From NCBI GenBank assembly GCA_965112735.1, contig OZ218961.1, forward strand, positions 3,269,848-3,333,847: a DNA stretch of 64,000 nt. Reading direction: 5' to 3'. Within the stretch, counting starts at the first letter, position 1. Each line of letters begins with the position of its first letter. Shown here one piece after another: positions 46,128 through 57,500 of this stretch. Made by a program: the position numbers and the translations under genes. Origin of the DNA: Phaeosaccion multiseriatum. Lineage: Eukaryota > Ochrophyta, other classes. Under the pieces are notes generated by a model. The model saw only the letters and a list, made by a program, of their open reading frames with translations, was not told the DNA's origin and did no database searches.

Positions 46128-47737
46128 ATGGAGACCAACCCGCCAGTGGCCGTGTCTCCGCATCATCGCCCGCCGACGAAGAAGAGGAGGAGAGAAGAGT
46201 GGAATGAGGAGGCGGGAGAGCAGAAGGAGGAGGTGGAGGTGGATGCAGAGGGCTCCGGGGACGACTCCTCCGGGTCTGTTGGAGGGGGGCTGGGGGGAGG
46301 GATTCCACGGCACGGCCTGCTTCACGCCACGGACGGGTTCCGCAGCAGCGACGGCGAAAACGCTACGGAGGAGTACAGCAATGGCGATGACGACAACAAT
46401 GGGAAAGAAGACTCTGTCGCGGGGGGAGGAAATTTTGGTTCAGGCGTGGTGTGTAGCGCACAAAACTGTCAGAGGCCTGCCTTTGCGAGCAGGAGCGGCT
46501 TCTTCGTCTGCAAACGCCATGATGATCTTAGGTGGGGTAGTGGTGGAGGTGGAGGACTTTGTGGTGGATGTAGATGTGGATGTGTGTTGTGTGTGTAGTG
46601 CTGTGAAGAGGCACCAGCGCGGCAACACAGCATTTCTAGCTGTTCGCCCCCCTCCTGCCCTATCCTGCTTCCTTCTTACATATCCGACGGCGCTTGATGG
46701 TCACTCTCATTCCCCTGCAGGTGCTCGATCAGGCTCTGTCGCAGGAAGGTGTACCCCGTGAGCTTCCAATGTGACACACACCTCGATGCCTCCACTAGGG
46801 CGGTGTGCCCCACGCATTTCGCGGAGGGCGGCGAGGAGGGAACGGAGCAGAAGGAAGGGGAGGAAGGGGAGGAGGAGGAGGGAGAGGAGGAGAAGGAGGA
46901 AGAGGAGGAGGAGGTGGAGGAGGGGGGGGACGACGACCAGGGGGAGAGCAGCGTCGGCGGCAGGGAGAAGGGGAAGGCACGAGAGGGGCGGGAGAGGGAC
47001 AAGAGCCGCTGTCGCTCCTCGCGTTCCCAAGAGGAAGTATTCCGCGCACACCTGCAGAGCGAGGCGCTGATCACGCGCTGCCTGCACTGGAGCTGCTACA
47101 ACGCGAGGTTCGGCGGAGGTGAGCAGGGGGCCAAAAGGAGGCCAATGTCCATGTCGACATCAGACACCGACATCGATGTCGAGGCGTGCTGCATGTCCGG
47201 CCCAACACTGGCCTGGCCCCGAGCGCTGCCCCGCGGTAACAAGGTCCTTGCCCCTCCCCCTCCCCGTCCACTGCCACCCTCCCTCCCCCCCACAGGCCAG
47301 TACTGCCACAGCTGCGACAAGAAGCCCAAGTGCTCCTTCTCGGGTTGCAAGAACTGCTGCCTGCCCGGGCAGAGCCTCTGCGAGGACCACCTTCAGGCAG
47401 AGGCAGGGGAGGTGCAGGTGCGGCCTCCGACTCGGTCTCTGCGGAATGGCGAGGCGGCCTCTGTACAACGGCAGGCCCAGCAGCTCCCAGCAGCCAGCGT
47501 GAGAGAGAGCGTGAGAGAGAGGGGCAGGGACGGCCGCTGCCTTCACGAAGCTTGCGACAAGAACAAATGGCGCCACGGGTATTGTGTGGGGCACAATCCC
47601 GTGTGCTCCATCAGCAGATGCAACAAGGCGAGTGTGGGCAAGGGCCGCTGCGCCGATCACCCCATCCAAAACAAGCAGAGCCAAAGCCAAGCCAAACGGA
47701 ACGCACCCCGCGATGGCAAACAGCCCGAGTCCCACCC

Positions 47738-47775
<38 letters not shown>

Positions 47776-48623
47776 TGGCGGCACCATACGAACTGAGCGT
47801 TGGGGACGAGGTGGAGCTCTCTGTCCGGCTCTGGCGCCAAATCACAGAGACGACGGCGGCCATCCCCGGGGCGGACTCCAACATGAACGTCGCATTTGTG
47901 GTGGGCAGGCGCGGGCGCTCCCTCCTACTTCTACCGCAATTCCTCTTCCCGTGGCTCGTGTCTGTGCCGGGCCTGAGCTTCAGAGCCTCCCTCGCCACCT
48001 TCATGCGAGACCTGAGCACGGCAGAGGCCACCCCTGGGGGCGAGGTGCGGCCCCAGTGGAGGCTCCTGGCCAAGCAGCTCGTGTGCGTGCCCACCATATG
48101 GGATGGCACCATACGGGATGGCGAAGGAGGGGAGGGGGTGGGTACTGACAACCCCCCCACCCCCTTGGAGAGGGAGGTCATGGCCGGGCTGCGCAGAGTC
48201 ACGGACATCCCCGCCTACAGCGCCGTGCAGGTCAGTCAGTCGTGGCCTGTGGTGTGGTGTGGCTCGGCTAACCCTAAGCTCGTGTGACTCGAGTGAGGGT
48301 GCACTAGCTCACACTCCGCCGCTCGTAGCCAGTACTACGAAGTATGTGTGTTTCTTGACGTACAAGGTGTCCTTCACCTGCACTTTTCCTTGCGTCAAAA
48401 GCCAAAAGCGCAAAAGCGACTCTGGGCACACAGCTTTTCCTCCCTCATTCCTCTCCTTCTCTGCCTGCCCTTTGTCCTCATTCCTCTCCTTCTCTGCCTG
48501 CCCTTTGTACTCATTCCTCTCCTTCTCTGCCTGCCCTTTGTCCTCATTCCTCTCCTTCTCTGCCTGCCCTTTGTCCTGCCCACTCTCCAATCTCCACAGC
48601 CGTGCTTGCGTGCTTCGAGCTGA
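46128..48623 (+). CDS. Cys/His-rich putative zinc-binding protein
   Basis: Four exons keep phase: 46128-46531, 46721-47118, 47296-48230 and 48600-48623, giving 586 aa; the tiny last exon (PCLRASS) is the least sure. A basic KKRRREE near the N-terminus suggests nuclear location. Cys/His clusters recur: CSAQNCQRPA..FFVCKRH, CSIRLCRRK..FQCDTH, CHSCDKKPKCSFSGCKNCCLPGQSLCEDH, CLHEACDKNKWRHGYCVGH and CSISRCNKASVGKGRCADH. The spacing C-x3/4-C-x(8-10)-C-x2-H resembles zinc fingers common in algal and oomycete WRKY19-like proteins. An acidic Glu run and twelve consecutive glutamines separate the clusters. The C-terminal 150 residues (VGDEVELSVRLWRQI, FVVGRRGRSLLLLPQFL) look like a folded domain I cannot name. 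Confidence 0.72.
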
Positions 48624-49075
48624 GGAACCGCGGCCCTCTTGTGGCCAGGGAGCAGCAGAGGGCAGTCGATGGCAGTGGATGGCAGTGGGTGGCAGTGGAC
48701 AGCGTTGGATGGTAGTAGATGGCAGTAGAGGGCAGTAGGTGGGCACGGGCTCTGCATGCACACACACACACCCGCCGTTCCAGAGGTGGGCCCGTTAGCT
48801 TGAAAAGGGCGTCTGGACTGAACAGACACACCACATGTAGAGCGTGTGTCTCCTCTTCAATCCCATACAACTCATGTGTATAGAATACTTTTTAAGTGTC
48901 TTAAATCCTTCACCCTTCCAATGGATACTCATCTAATCTTACACTATATGTATCCATATACCTGCGCGGTTATACATGTACCCTGCACGCGAGGAAGCAC
49001 CAGAGAAGCCCCCTCTGCCGTCTGCCCTCTACCCCTAACGTGCCTTCCATGCATCAGGGGCTGACCTTTCATGCC
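48624..49075. other. Convergent intergenic region
   Basis: Holds a run of GATGGCAGTG units (48666-48740), the local copy of the dispersed CCATCCACTGC family, and AT-richer sequence. No gene seen. Confidence 0.6.
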
Positions 49076-49580
49076 TCAGGGGCTGAACTCTTTGAGAGTC
49101 TCGTTGATTATGTCCAGCGCGTCGTCGATCTGCCCCGTGCTGATGGTGAGGGGCGGCGCCAGGCGGATGATATTGCCTGCGCAGCGGGGGGGGCGAGGGC
49201 GAGGAACGGGAGTGAGCACGTAAGGGGGGCGAGCGATGCAGGGAGGAGCAGTAGGGGCAGCAAGAGCAGCAGCCGCAGGTGCCCCCCTCTCTCGGCACTC
49301 ACGCACGCACTCACTCACCGTGTGTGGGCTTGGCCAAGAGGCCCCTGTCCTTGAGGCGCAGACACACATCCCAGGCGGGCCCTCCATCGCCCTTCGCATC
49401 CTTAATGACGATGGCGTTGAGCAGGCCCCTTAGGACGGGTGAGGGGAGAGGGGAGGGGAAAGGTGAAGGGCAAGAGGAGAGGCGGTCCGGGCGGGATAAG
49501 AAAGCGCGCAGGCGAACACGCACATGCATACACGCGCACCCATGCACGCACACACCCGTACACATGCACACGCACACCCA

Positions 49581-49624
<44 letters not shown>

Positions 49625-49850
49625 CGCGCGCGAATGACCTTCCCCACCCTGTCCATTCTCCCACCTGCCCCTGACGAGCTCCACCAGCGGGCTCTGTATG
49701 TCCCGCAGGCCCCTCCTGAATCGCTGCCCCTGCTCGAAGGCCCTCTCATCGAGCCTCTCGTCCTTCAGCACGTTCAGCGCCGCCATCGCGACGCGGCAGG
49801 CGAGGGGGTTGCCGCCGTACGTGGAGCCGTGCTCGCCTGTGCCACCCACC

Positions 49851-49897
<47 letters not shown>

Positions 49898-50997
49898 GCA
49901 CGCACGCACGCACGCACAGAAAGAAGCAAAGAACGGGTTAGGGGTGTCGAGTACCCTCGGTCACTAACTCACCCTCGAGGCAAGGAAGGAAGAGCCGCTG
50001 GGGTGAGTGGTGTGTGTATGTGGTTGCGTGCAGTCCATTGTTGACTTACCGGGCTTGATGCGCAGCATGACGTCATCACTGGCCAGCACCGCTGAGACCG
50101 GGTACACGCCTCCGCTGAGAGCCTTGCCCAGCACCAGCATGTCTGTGCCAGGCAGGGGGGGGGGAGGGGATGGCAGCAGATGCTCAGGAAGGAGGGGAGC
50201 GCTGATGCACGGCGGGGAGCAAAGCTTCGCTCGGACCCCAGACTCGAGAGGGGGGGGAGCCTTGCGACTGTGAGGGGCTGAGGGGCTGCTCACTCTCACC
50301 CCTCACCCTGACTCCTCACCCTGACCTCGATCCATACTGACCTGGCTTTACTTCGTCGTAGTCGCACGCAAGCTGAGAGGGGGGAGGGAGGGAGGAGCGT
50401 CCCCCGAGGGGCGAGCACGAGCAAGCAGTGCATGTGGGAGGTCAGAGGCGCTTGACACAGCGGTGGACACATACTCTTAACTCTACGTTTCTGGGCATAT
50501 GGCGCATGCAAGGGTAGCGAAGAGCGACTGCACGCACCCACACCCGCCCCTGCCCCACCACTCACCCATTTTCCTGTCCTGCAAAGGCCTGTGAGAGTCA
50601 GTACACAGGGCATGGGAAGGGCAGCAGGGGGAGGAGACTTTAGACTCACAGGATGTATACACCCGACAAGAGTGGGAACAGAGTGAAAAGACCGCCGGCT
50701 CGATCTTCTCCCGTGGAGAGAAGCCAGCCACAGGCGCCTCCTTCATTTCCACCTCGCTCCAAGACTGGCCACGTCCTACCCACCCACGCACCTGTCTGCA
50801 CCTCATCCGCAATGAGCAGCACGTTCCTCTCCTGGCAGAGGGCCTGCACCCGCTTCATATACCCTTCCTGCGGCACCACCACCCCCGCCTCCCCCTGGAT
50901 GGGCTCCACCATGAATGCACAAACGTGGGGGTTGGCGTCCAGGGCAAGGCGGAGGGCCTCCGAATCGTCGTATGGGACTGTCACACGCACGCACGCA

Positions 50998-51063
<66 letters not shown>

Positions 51064-52213
51064 AGGGCAGAGAGGGGGGCGGGGCGCTTAGGGGAGGGGC
51101 GGGAGCATCGAGGCCATGAATCACTCCGGGGGAAAGAGAGAGAGAGACGAGACGGACAGGCAAAAGAGAGAAATAGAGAGACAGAGAGGCGAAAGAGATG
51201 TACAGAGAGAGAAAGACGGAGACAAAAGAGGCAAAAGGAGAGACCGACAGATCCGCACAGAGAGCTCTCTCCCTCTTTCCGTAACGTACCCGTGCTGAAG
51301 CCCGGCATGAAGGGGCCGAAGCCGTCCTTGCAAGTGGGGTCGGTGCTGCTCGAGACGGCGGCAAGTGTGCGCCCCCAGAAGTTGTTTGCTGCGAAGATGA
51401 CGTGCGCCTTGTTGTGCGGGATGCCCTTGGCCGCGTAGCCCCAGCGCCGCGCAAGCTTGATGGCGGTCTCCCCCGCCTCCACTCCGGTGTTCATGGGCAG
51501 CACTCTGTCGTAGCCGAAGAGCCCCGTCACGAACTTGGAGTACTCGCCCAGCGCGTCGGAGCAGAAGGCTCTGCTCGTGAGGGTGAGCCTCTGAGCCTGG
51601 GTCACCAGCGCCTCCACGATGCGGGGGTGGCAGTGCCCCTGGTTCACCGCAGAGTAGGCGCTGAGGCGGGCAAGCGCAAGCGCAAGGGCAAGGGCAACAA
51701 GGGCAAGGCAGCCTTAGGTGGTATCCTCCATGTGTTGGGCCTTCTCCCCCCAAGCGTTCCGTGCCGTTGTCTGCCGCAGCCCCCCTCAGCCTCACCTCAG
51801 GAAATCCAGATACTGCCGCCCCTCCACATCAGTCATGGTACAGCCGCGAGCCTCCTGCAGCGTGGCCAAAACAAACAAAAGTGGGCTCGCAAGTAAGAGG
51901 GGGGAAGGAAGAGGGGATAGGGCGAAGAGGAAGGAGAAAGGGGATCGTGACAGCCAGAGGCCCAGCAGGTAGACTCAGGACAAGCACCTACTTTGATCAC
52001 CACGGGCAGCGGATGATAGTTGTGTGCACCGTACTGATCCTCAAGTCCCATGTAGTCAGCCGTGGTCCCGAATGGTCGTGCGCGTGATGCTGCTGAGGCC
52101 TGATTGCTGAGGTTTCCTTTCCCACATTCCCCTGCCCTTCCTATCCCAAGCCCGGCTGCTCTTGCGCCTTCCCGGAGTGAGCGGCAGCCCCTCTTGCAGC
52201 CCGACTGAATCAT
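49076..52213 (-). CDS. OAT: Ornithine aminotransferase (ornithine delta-transaminase)
   Basis: Ten exons keep phase: 52213-51992, 51854-51796, 51660-51290, 50977-50792, 50588-50566, 50372-50342, 50142-50050, 49836-49665, 49428-49319 and 49176-49076, giving 455 aa (human 439). The body follows OAT closely: [98 protein letters not shown] (PLP lysine in GKAL), [34 protein letters not shown]. It interconverts ornithine and glutamate semialdehyde. The Arg-rich N-terminus ([20 protein letters not shown]) suggests mitochondrial import. Exons 5 and 6 are only 23 and 31 bp. Several introns carry long CA/GT tracts. Confidence 0.95.
49577..49632. repeat. (CA)n tract in OAT intron 8
   Basis: About 25 CA units with flanking CACG variants, a few dozen bases inside the donor at 49664. 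Confidence 0.9.
49857..49918. repeat. (CA)n/(CACG)n tract in OAT intron 7
   Basis: CA and GCAC repeats sit close upstream of the acceptor (49837-49838 in sense orientation), forming a GT-rich rather than CT-rich acceptor tract. Confidence 0.9.
50990..51060. repeat. (CA)n tract in OAT intron 3
   Basis: About 28 CA units; on the sense strand (GT)n runs almost to the acceptor at 50978-50979. Confidence 0.93.
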
Positions 52214-52674
52214 TACGGACGAAGCTAAGTATCTCCTCCTTCGTTGCGAACCAGACTCCGGTCCGAGGATACTTGCGCTTAGTCGCAGGCTCAGAAGTCT
52301 GACGTGTAGCCAGGGCTGAAGCTTAGGAAAGAGAGACCGCCAGATAACAGGAGAAGAGAAAAAAAAAGGAGGGGAAAAAGGAAGAGGGAGGAAAAAACGG
52401 GGGAAGAAAAAAAAACACGTAATCCGCTGACATTTGTGACACCTCGAGAGAGCGGGTGCCGAAATGATGGCTGAGGAGGATGGCAAGCAGCTGCAATGTA
52501 AGAAGGTACATGAGGGAAGGAGAAAGGTCGACAGCAATCGGATTGTGCCGCCGCTGGCTCTCTCAGTTTCGCAATGAAATCTCGCTTTAAGTATCGTCTC
52601 ATTTGAATAGATGAAGCACGTGAAGGGAAGTGGAGGGGCCCTACCCCCGTCTCCTGCTACCTACCCCCCCATCT
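52214..52674. promoter_or_regulatory. OAT upstream region with purine-rich tract
   Basis: Between the OAT start and the ATPase stop, both minus. It includes an A/G-rich stretch (52355-52420), pyrimidine-rich on the sense strand, which may be part of the promoter or 5' UTR. Confidence 0.4.
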
Positions 52675-53710
52675 TCAGAGCCAGCGTCTCAGCAAACCTG
52701 TCTGTCTCCTCTCCAATGCTTCCTTGATGACGATCTCAAAAGCCCTATGCACCGGAGAAATGATCTTGCTCCTCTCCTCCTCCCACCACAGCACATTGCT
52801 CTGAAGCAGGTGCTCAATGCTGTAGCGGTATATAAGGAGTCATTGGCTCGCTATAAACCATTCAGAGCAGATTACGTGTTGGTGAGCAGAGCTTTGAAAA
52901 TAGCCTTTCCTGCCGCTCTCTCCTCGCCTTCGCCCAAAGTGACAAGCTTTTCAACACCCCTGATGACGAGCACAAGTGGCTTAGTGCCCTTCTTCTTTGC
53001 CGTTTTCTCCAACACCTCCAGCAGCTTCGTGTAACGGTTCGGCTCTGGCAGGTTCTCAAGACGTTTCACAACACGTCCAGCGGCAGTCTCGGCCGCAGCT
53101 GACGCATCGTCCCGACCCATCGCTGTCGTCGCTAAGACTGTGAGTTCTGGAAGAAAATAAATACTTTTCCACAACGCCCTCCACGCCCCAGTCTTGAGCG
53201 TACTTCTCCGGTACCGCATGAAGGACATGGTTTCACGCAAGGTGGTTTTGGTGTCTCCGCCTACTTCCTGGTCCCCCTTAAAGAACGCGGTCCAAAATAA
53301 GTCAGGAAGCTCCTTCAAGTCAATGTTGACCCCCTTGAGGTTGATCTCCACCACCAGCCTCCCCTCTGTTCTCCCCTCCTCGATGGCCTTCTGTATGGTG
53401 CGGGTCTTGCCCACCGACGTTCGGCCCCACACCATCAGGACTTGCCTCACCGGAGTCTCAAGCACGTACTCCTTCAGACCCTCAAGATAGGCGCCGTTGT
53501 TGATGAGAGGAAGCCTCTGCGTGCCTGATACGAAACGAGCAAAACCCTGACGTGAGCGCGCAGTCGTATAATAGGAGCCGCACGTTTGCTAGACTGGCAC
53601 CTTCACACTCTTTACCGCAGCACGAGCGCACGCCTTCTTCCATACCAGCCTACGCCATGGCTCGTACCTTTCCACCGCCTTGAGGGAGGCTCTCCATTAT
53701 CCTGCTTCAT
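52675..53710 (-). CDS. P-loop ATPase (AAA/STAND-like), subtelomeric
   Basis: Three exons keep phase: 53710-53668, 53524-52876 and 52819-52675, giving 278 aa from the ATG at 53710. A lead-in helix (LPLINNGAYLEGLKEYVLETP) precedes a Walker A GRTSVGKTRTIQKAI in the context RQVLMVWGRTSVGKT. A Walker B-like strand PLVLVIRGVEKL follows, which has R instead of an acidic residue after the hydrophobic run. A C-terminal helix has VLWWEEERSKIISPVHRAFEIV. This resembles archaeal-type or STAND ATPases with an unknown partner. The second intron is only 56 bp (52875-52820). Its last 30 bases recur at the telomere junction (59858-59887). The ATG may instead be internal to a longer gene with an exon at 54215-54400. 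Confidence 0.75.
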
Positions 53711-53719
53711 GTACAGAGC

Positions 53720-54214
53720 AGAAGACACGCCACGAGTCGGACTTCGACACGGGCCACTTGCTACGGCCCGGCCACTGTGGGAGTGCAGTGTTGGGGCCTG
53801 CCGCGCCGTACAAGGCCCAGCAGGGACGAAGTCACAGCCTGCGAAGAAGCAAAGGAGCACACCACGGGCATGTGACACAGGTTGTGCGGGCAGGTCAGAC
53901 CGGCACAGCATGGGAATTCAAAGCCGACAAGACAGGAAGAAAGGGCGGCAAAGACAGAGAGTACATACACTTCGATGAGAGCCCCAAAGGCAGAGACCAA
54001 AAAAGGAGCACGAACTAAAAGCAAGGGAGAGAGGAAGAGAGAGATAGAGCAACAAGGGGAAGAGAGAAATAGTTTTAAAAGACTATAAAACAAGCACTCA
54101 GACGGCGTGGGCAGATACAAGATGGGATTCAAGGCAGACTGGAACAGAAAGAGACAGAGACAAACACAGCGCGAGAGAGACAGAGAAAGAGGGGGCGAGG
54201 GGAATCTCACCTAC
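53720..54214. other. Region between ATPase and signal-peptide exon
   Basis: Likely intron or 5' flank. On the minus strand a pyrimidine tract ending CTTGCTTTTAG near 54017 looks like a splice acceptor, but no following frame is convincing. A plus-strand ORF at 53680-54018 (with WEFKADKTGRKGGKDREYIHF) looks weakly protein-like; I do not call it. Confidence 0.4.
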
Positions 54215-54400
54215 CCCAAAAGCACTAGCCCCTCCCAGCATCACAACCACCACAATGTTGCTCTTACCATACTTCATGCTCCTGGTGGGAGCTTCGGTGG
54301 CGGGCGAGTGTGGCCCGCCAATGTTAAACGCCGGTCCGCCGGAATTGAAGGCCAGCCCAAGATGGGCTACCAGCAGCAAAAGTAGCATGAGCACCCGCAT
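54215..54400 (-). CDS. Putative signal-peptide exon, possibly exon 1 of the ATPase
   Basis: The minus strand encodes MRVLMLLLLLVAHLGLAFNS, a strong signal peptide, then a Gly/Pro linker and a second hydrophobic stretch SNIVVVVMLGGASAFG. A donor GGG|GTAGGT ends it at 54215 in phase 0. An acceptor TGAAG at 53705-53706 opens QDNGEPPSRRWKG in the ATPase frame, also phase 0. The joined product would be 338 aa and membrane- or lumen-targeted. The exon could also belong to a separate gene. Confidence 0.45.
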
Positions 54401-54586
54401 GCTCTTGGATGAAGTTTCTTTTGGACAAGGTGTCAGTCAAAGGGGGAAGAAAAAAAACATGCCGCTGATCCTCTCTTCTCCACACCCCCCACCACACACA
54501 GTCACTCTTGCCTTTCCAATCTACCTCCTCCTCCGAATACGATACTGGATCTGGCTTCTTTAATAGTGTTATAGTAGGAGGGGGGG

Positions 54587-57500
54587 TCTAGAGGCCTCGG
54601 AGGAAGTGGATCTCGACTGGCTCTCGGGTCTAGAGGCCTCGGACGAAGTGGATCTCGACTGGATCCCGGGTCTAGAGGCCTCGAACGAAGTGGATCTCCA
54701 CTGGCTCTCGGGTCTAGAGGCCTCGGACGAAGTGGATCTCGACTGGCTCTCGGGTCTAGAGGCCTCGGACGAAGTGGATCTCCACTGGATCCCGGGTCTA
54801 GAGGCCTCGGACGAAGTGGATCTCAACTGGCTCTCGGGTCTAGAGGCCTCGAACGAAGTGGATCTCGACTGGTTCTCGGGTGTAGAGGCCTCGAACGAAG
54901 TGGATCTCAACTGGATCCCGGGTCTAGAGGCCTCGAACGAAGTGGATCTCAACTGGATCCCGGGTCTAGAGGCCTCGAACGAAGTGGATCTCGACTGGCT
55001 CTCGGGTCTAGAGGCCTCGAACGAAGTGGATCTCAACTGGTTCTCGGGTCCAGAGGCCTCGGACGAAGTGGATCTCCACTGGATCCCGGGTCTAGAGGCC
55101 TCGGACGAAGTGGATCTCAACTGGCTCTCGGGTCTAGAGGCCTCGAACGAAGTGGATCTCGACTGATTCTCGGGTGTAGAGGCCTCGAACGAAGTGGATC
55201 TCAACTGGATCCCGGGTCTAGAGGCCTCGAACGAAGTGGATCTCAACTGGATCCCGGGTCTAGAGGCCTCGAACGAAGTGGATCTCGACTGGCTCTCGGG
55301 TCTAGAGGCCTCGAACGTAGTGGATCTCAACTGGATCCCGGGTCTAGAGGCCTCGGACGAAGTGGATCTCGACTGGATCCCGGGTCTAGAGGCCTCGGAC
55401 GAAGTGGATCTCAACTGGATCCCGGGTCTAGAGGCCTCGGACGAAGTGGATCTCGACTGGATCCCGGGTCTAGAGGCCTCGAACGAAGTGGTTCTCGACT
55501 GGTTCCCGGGTCTAGAGGCCTCGAATGAAGTGGATCTCGACTGGATCCCGGGTCTAGAGGCCTCGGACGAAGTGGATCTCAACTGGATCCCGGGTCTAGA
55601 GGCCTCGCACGAAGTGGATCTCAACTGGATCCCGGGTCTAGAGGCCTCGGACGAAGTGGATCTCAACTCGCTCTCGGGTCTAGAGGCCTCGAACGAAGTG
55701 GATCTCAACTGGATCCCGGGCCTAGAGGCCTCAGACGAAGTGGATCTCGACTGGATCCCGGGTCTAGAGGCCTCGGACGAAGTGGATCTCGACTGGCTCT
55801 CGGGTCTAGAGGCCTCGAACGAAGTGGATCTCAACTGGCTCCCGGGTCCAGAGGCCTCGGACGAAGTGGATCTCGACTGGATCCCGGGTCTAGAGGCCTC
55901 GAACGAAGTGGATCTCAACTGGCTCTCGGGTCTAGAGGCCTCGAACGAAGTGGATCTCAACTGGATCCCGGGTCTAGAGGCCTCGAACGAAGTGGATCTC
56001 AGCTGGATCCCGGGTCTAGAGGTCTCGAACGAAGTGGATCTCAACTGGCTCCCGGGTCTAGAGGCCTCGGACGAAGTGGATCTCAACTGGCTCTCGGGTC
56101 TAGAGGCCTCGAACGAAGTGGATCTCAACTGGATCCCGGGTCTAGAGGCCTCGAACGAAGTGGATCTCAACTGGCTCCCGGGTCTAGAGGCCTCGAACGA
56201 AGTGGATCTCAACTGGCTCCCGGGTCTAGAGGCCTCGAACGAAGTGGATCTCAACTGGCTCTCGGGTCTAGAGGCCTCGGACGAAGTGGATCTCAACTGG
56301 ATCCCGGGTCTAGAGGCCTCGGACGAAGTGGATCTCGACTGGCTCTCGGGTCTAGAGGCCTCGAACGAAGTGGATCTCGACTGGATCCCGGGTCTAGAGG
56401 CCTCGAACGAAGTGGATCTCAACTGGCTCCCGGGTCTAGAGGCCTCAAACGAAGTGGATCTCAACTGGCTCTCGGGTCTAGAGGCCTCGAACGAAGTGGA
56501 TCTCAACTGGCTCTCGGGTCTAGAGGCCTCGGACGAAGTGGATCTCAACTGGATCCCGCGTCTAGAGGCCTCGGACGAAGTGGATCTCGACTGGCTCTCG
56601 GGTCTAGAGGCCTCGAACGAAGTGGATCTCAACTGGATCCCGGGTCTAGAGGCCTCGAACGAAGTGGATCTCAACTGGCTCTCGGGTCTAGAGGCCTCGA
56701 ACGAAGTGGATCTCAACTGGATCCCGGGTCTAGAGGCCTCGAACGAAGTGGATCTCAACTGGCTCCCGGGTCTAGAGGCCTCGAACGAAGTGGATCTCAA
56801 CTGGCTCTCGGGTCTAGAGGCCTCGAACGAAGTGGATCTCAACTGGATCCCGGGTCTAGAGGCCTCCGACGAAGTGGATCTCGACTGGCTCTCGCGTCTA
56901 GAGGCCTCGAACGAAGTGGATCTCAAGTGGTTCTCGGGTCTAGAGGCCTCGAACGAACTGGATCTCAATTGGCTCTCGGGTCTAGAGGCCTCGGACGAAG
57001 TGGATCTCAACTGGATCCGGGGTCTAGAGGCCTCAGACGAAGTGGATCCCAACTGGATCCCGGGTCTAGAGGCCTCGGACGAAGTGGATCTCAACTGGAT
57101 CCCGGGTCTAGAGGCCTCCGACGAAGTGGATCTCGACTGGCTCTCGCGTCTAGAGGCCTCGAACGAAGTGGATCTCAAGTGGTTCTCGGGTCTAGAGGCC
57201 TCGAACGAAGTGGATCTCAACTGGATCTCGGGTCTAGAGGCCTCGAACGAAGTGGATCTCAACTGGCTCTCGGGTCTAGAGGCCTCGAACGAAGTGGATC
57301 TCAACTGGATCTCGGGTCTAGAGGCCTCAGACGAAGTGGATCTCAACTGGATCTCGGGTCTAGAGGCCTCGGACGAAGTGGATCTCAAGTTGTTCGCGGG
57401 TCTCGAGGCCTCGAACGAAGTGGATCTCAACTGGCTCTCGGGTCTAGAGGCCACGGACGAAGTGGATCTCAACTGGATCCCGGGTCTAGAGGCCTCGAAC

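Noticed and set aside
53680-54018. Plus-strand ORF with a WEFKADKTGRKGGKDREYIHF segment
   Set aside because: Somewhat protein-like, but no splice or start context supports it, it overlaps the likely ATPase 5' region on the other strand, and I recognise no family.
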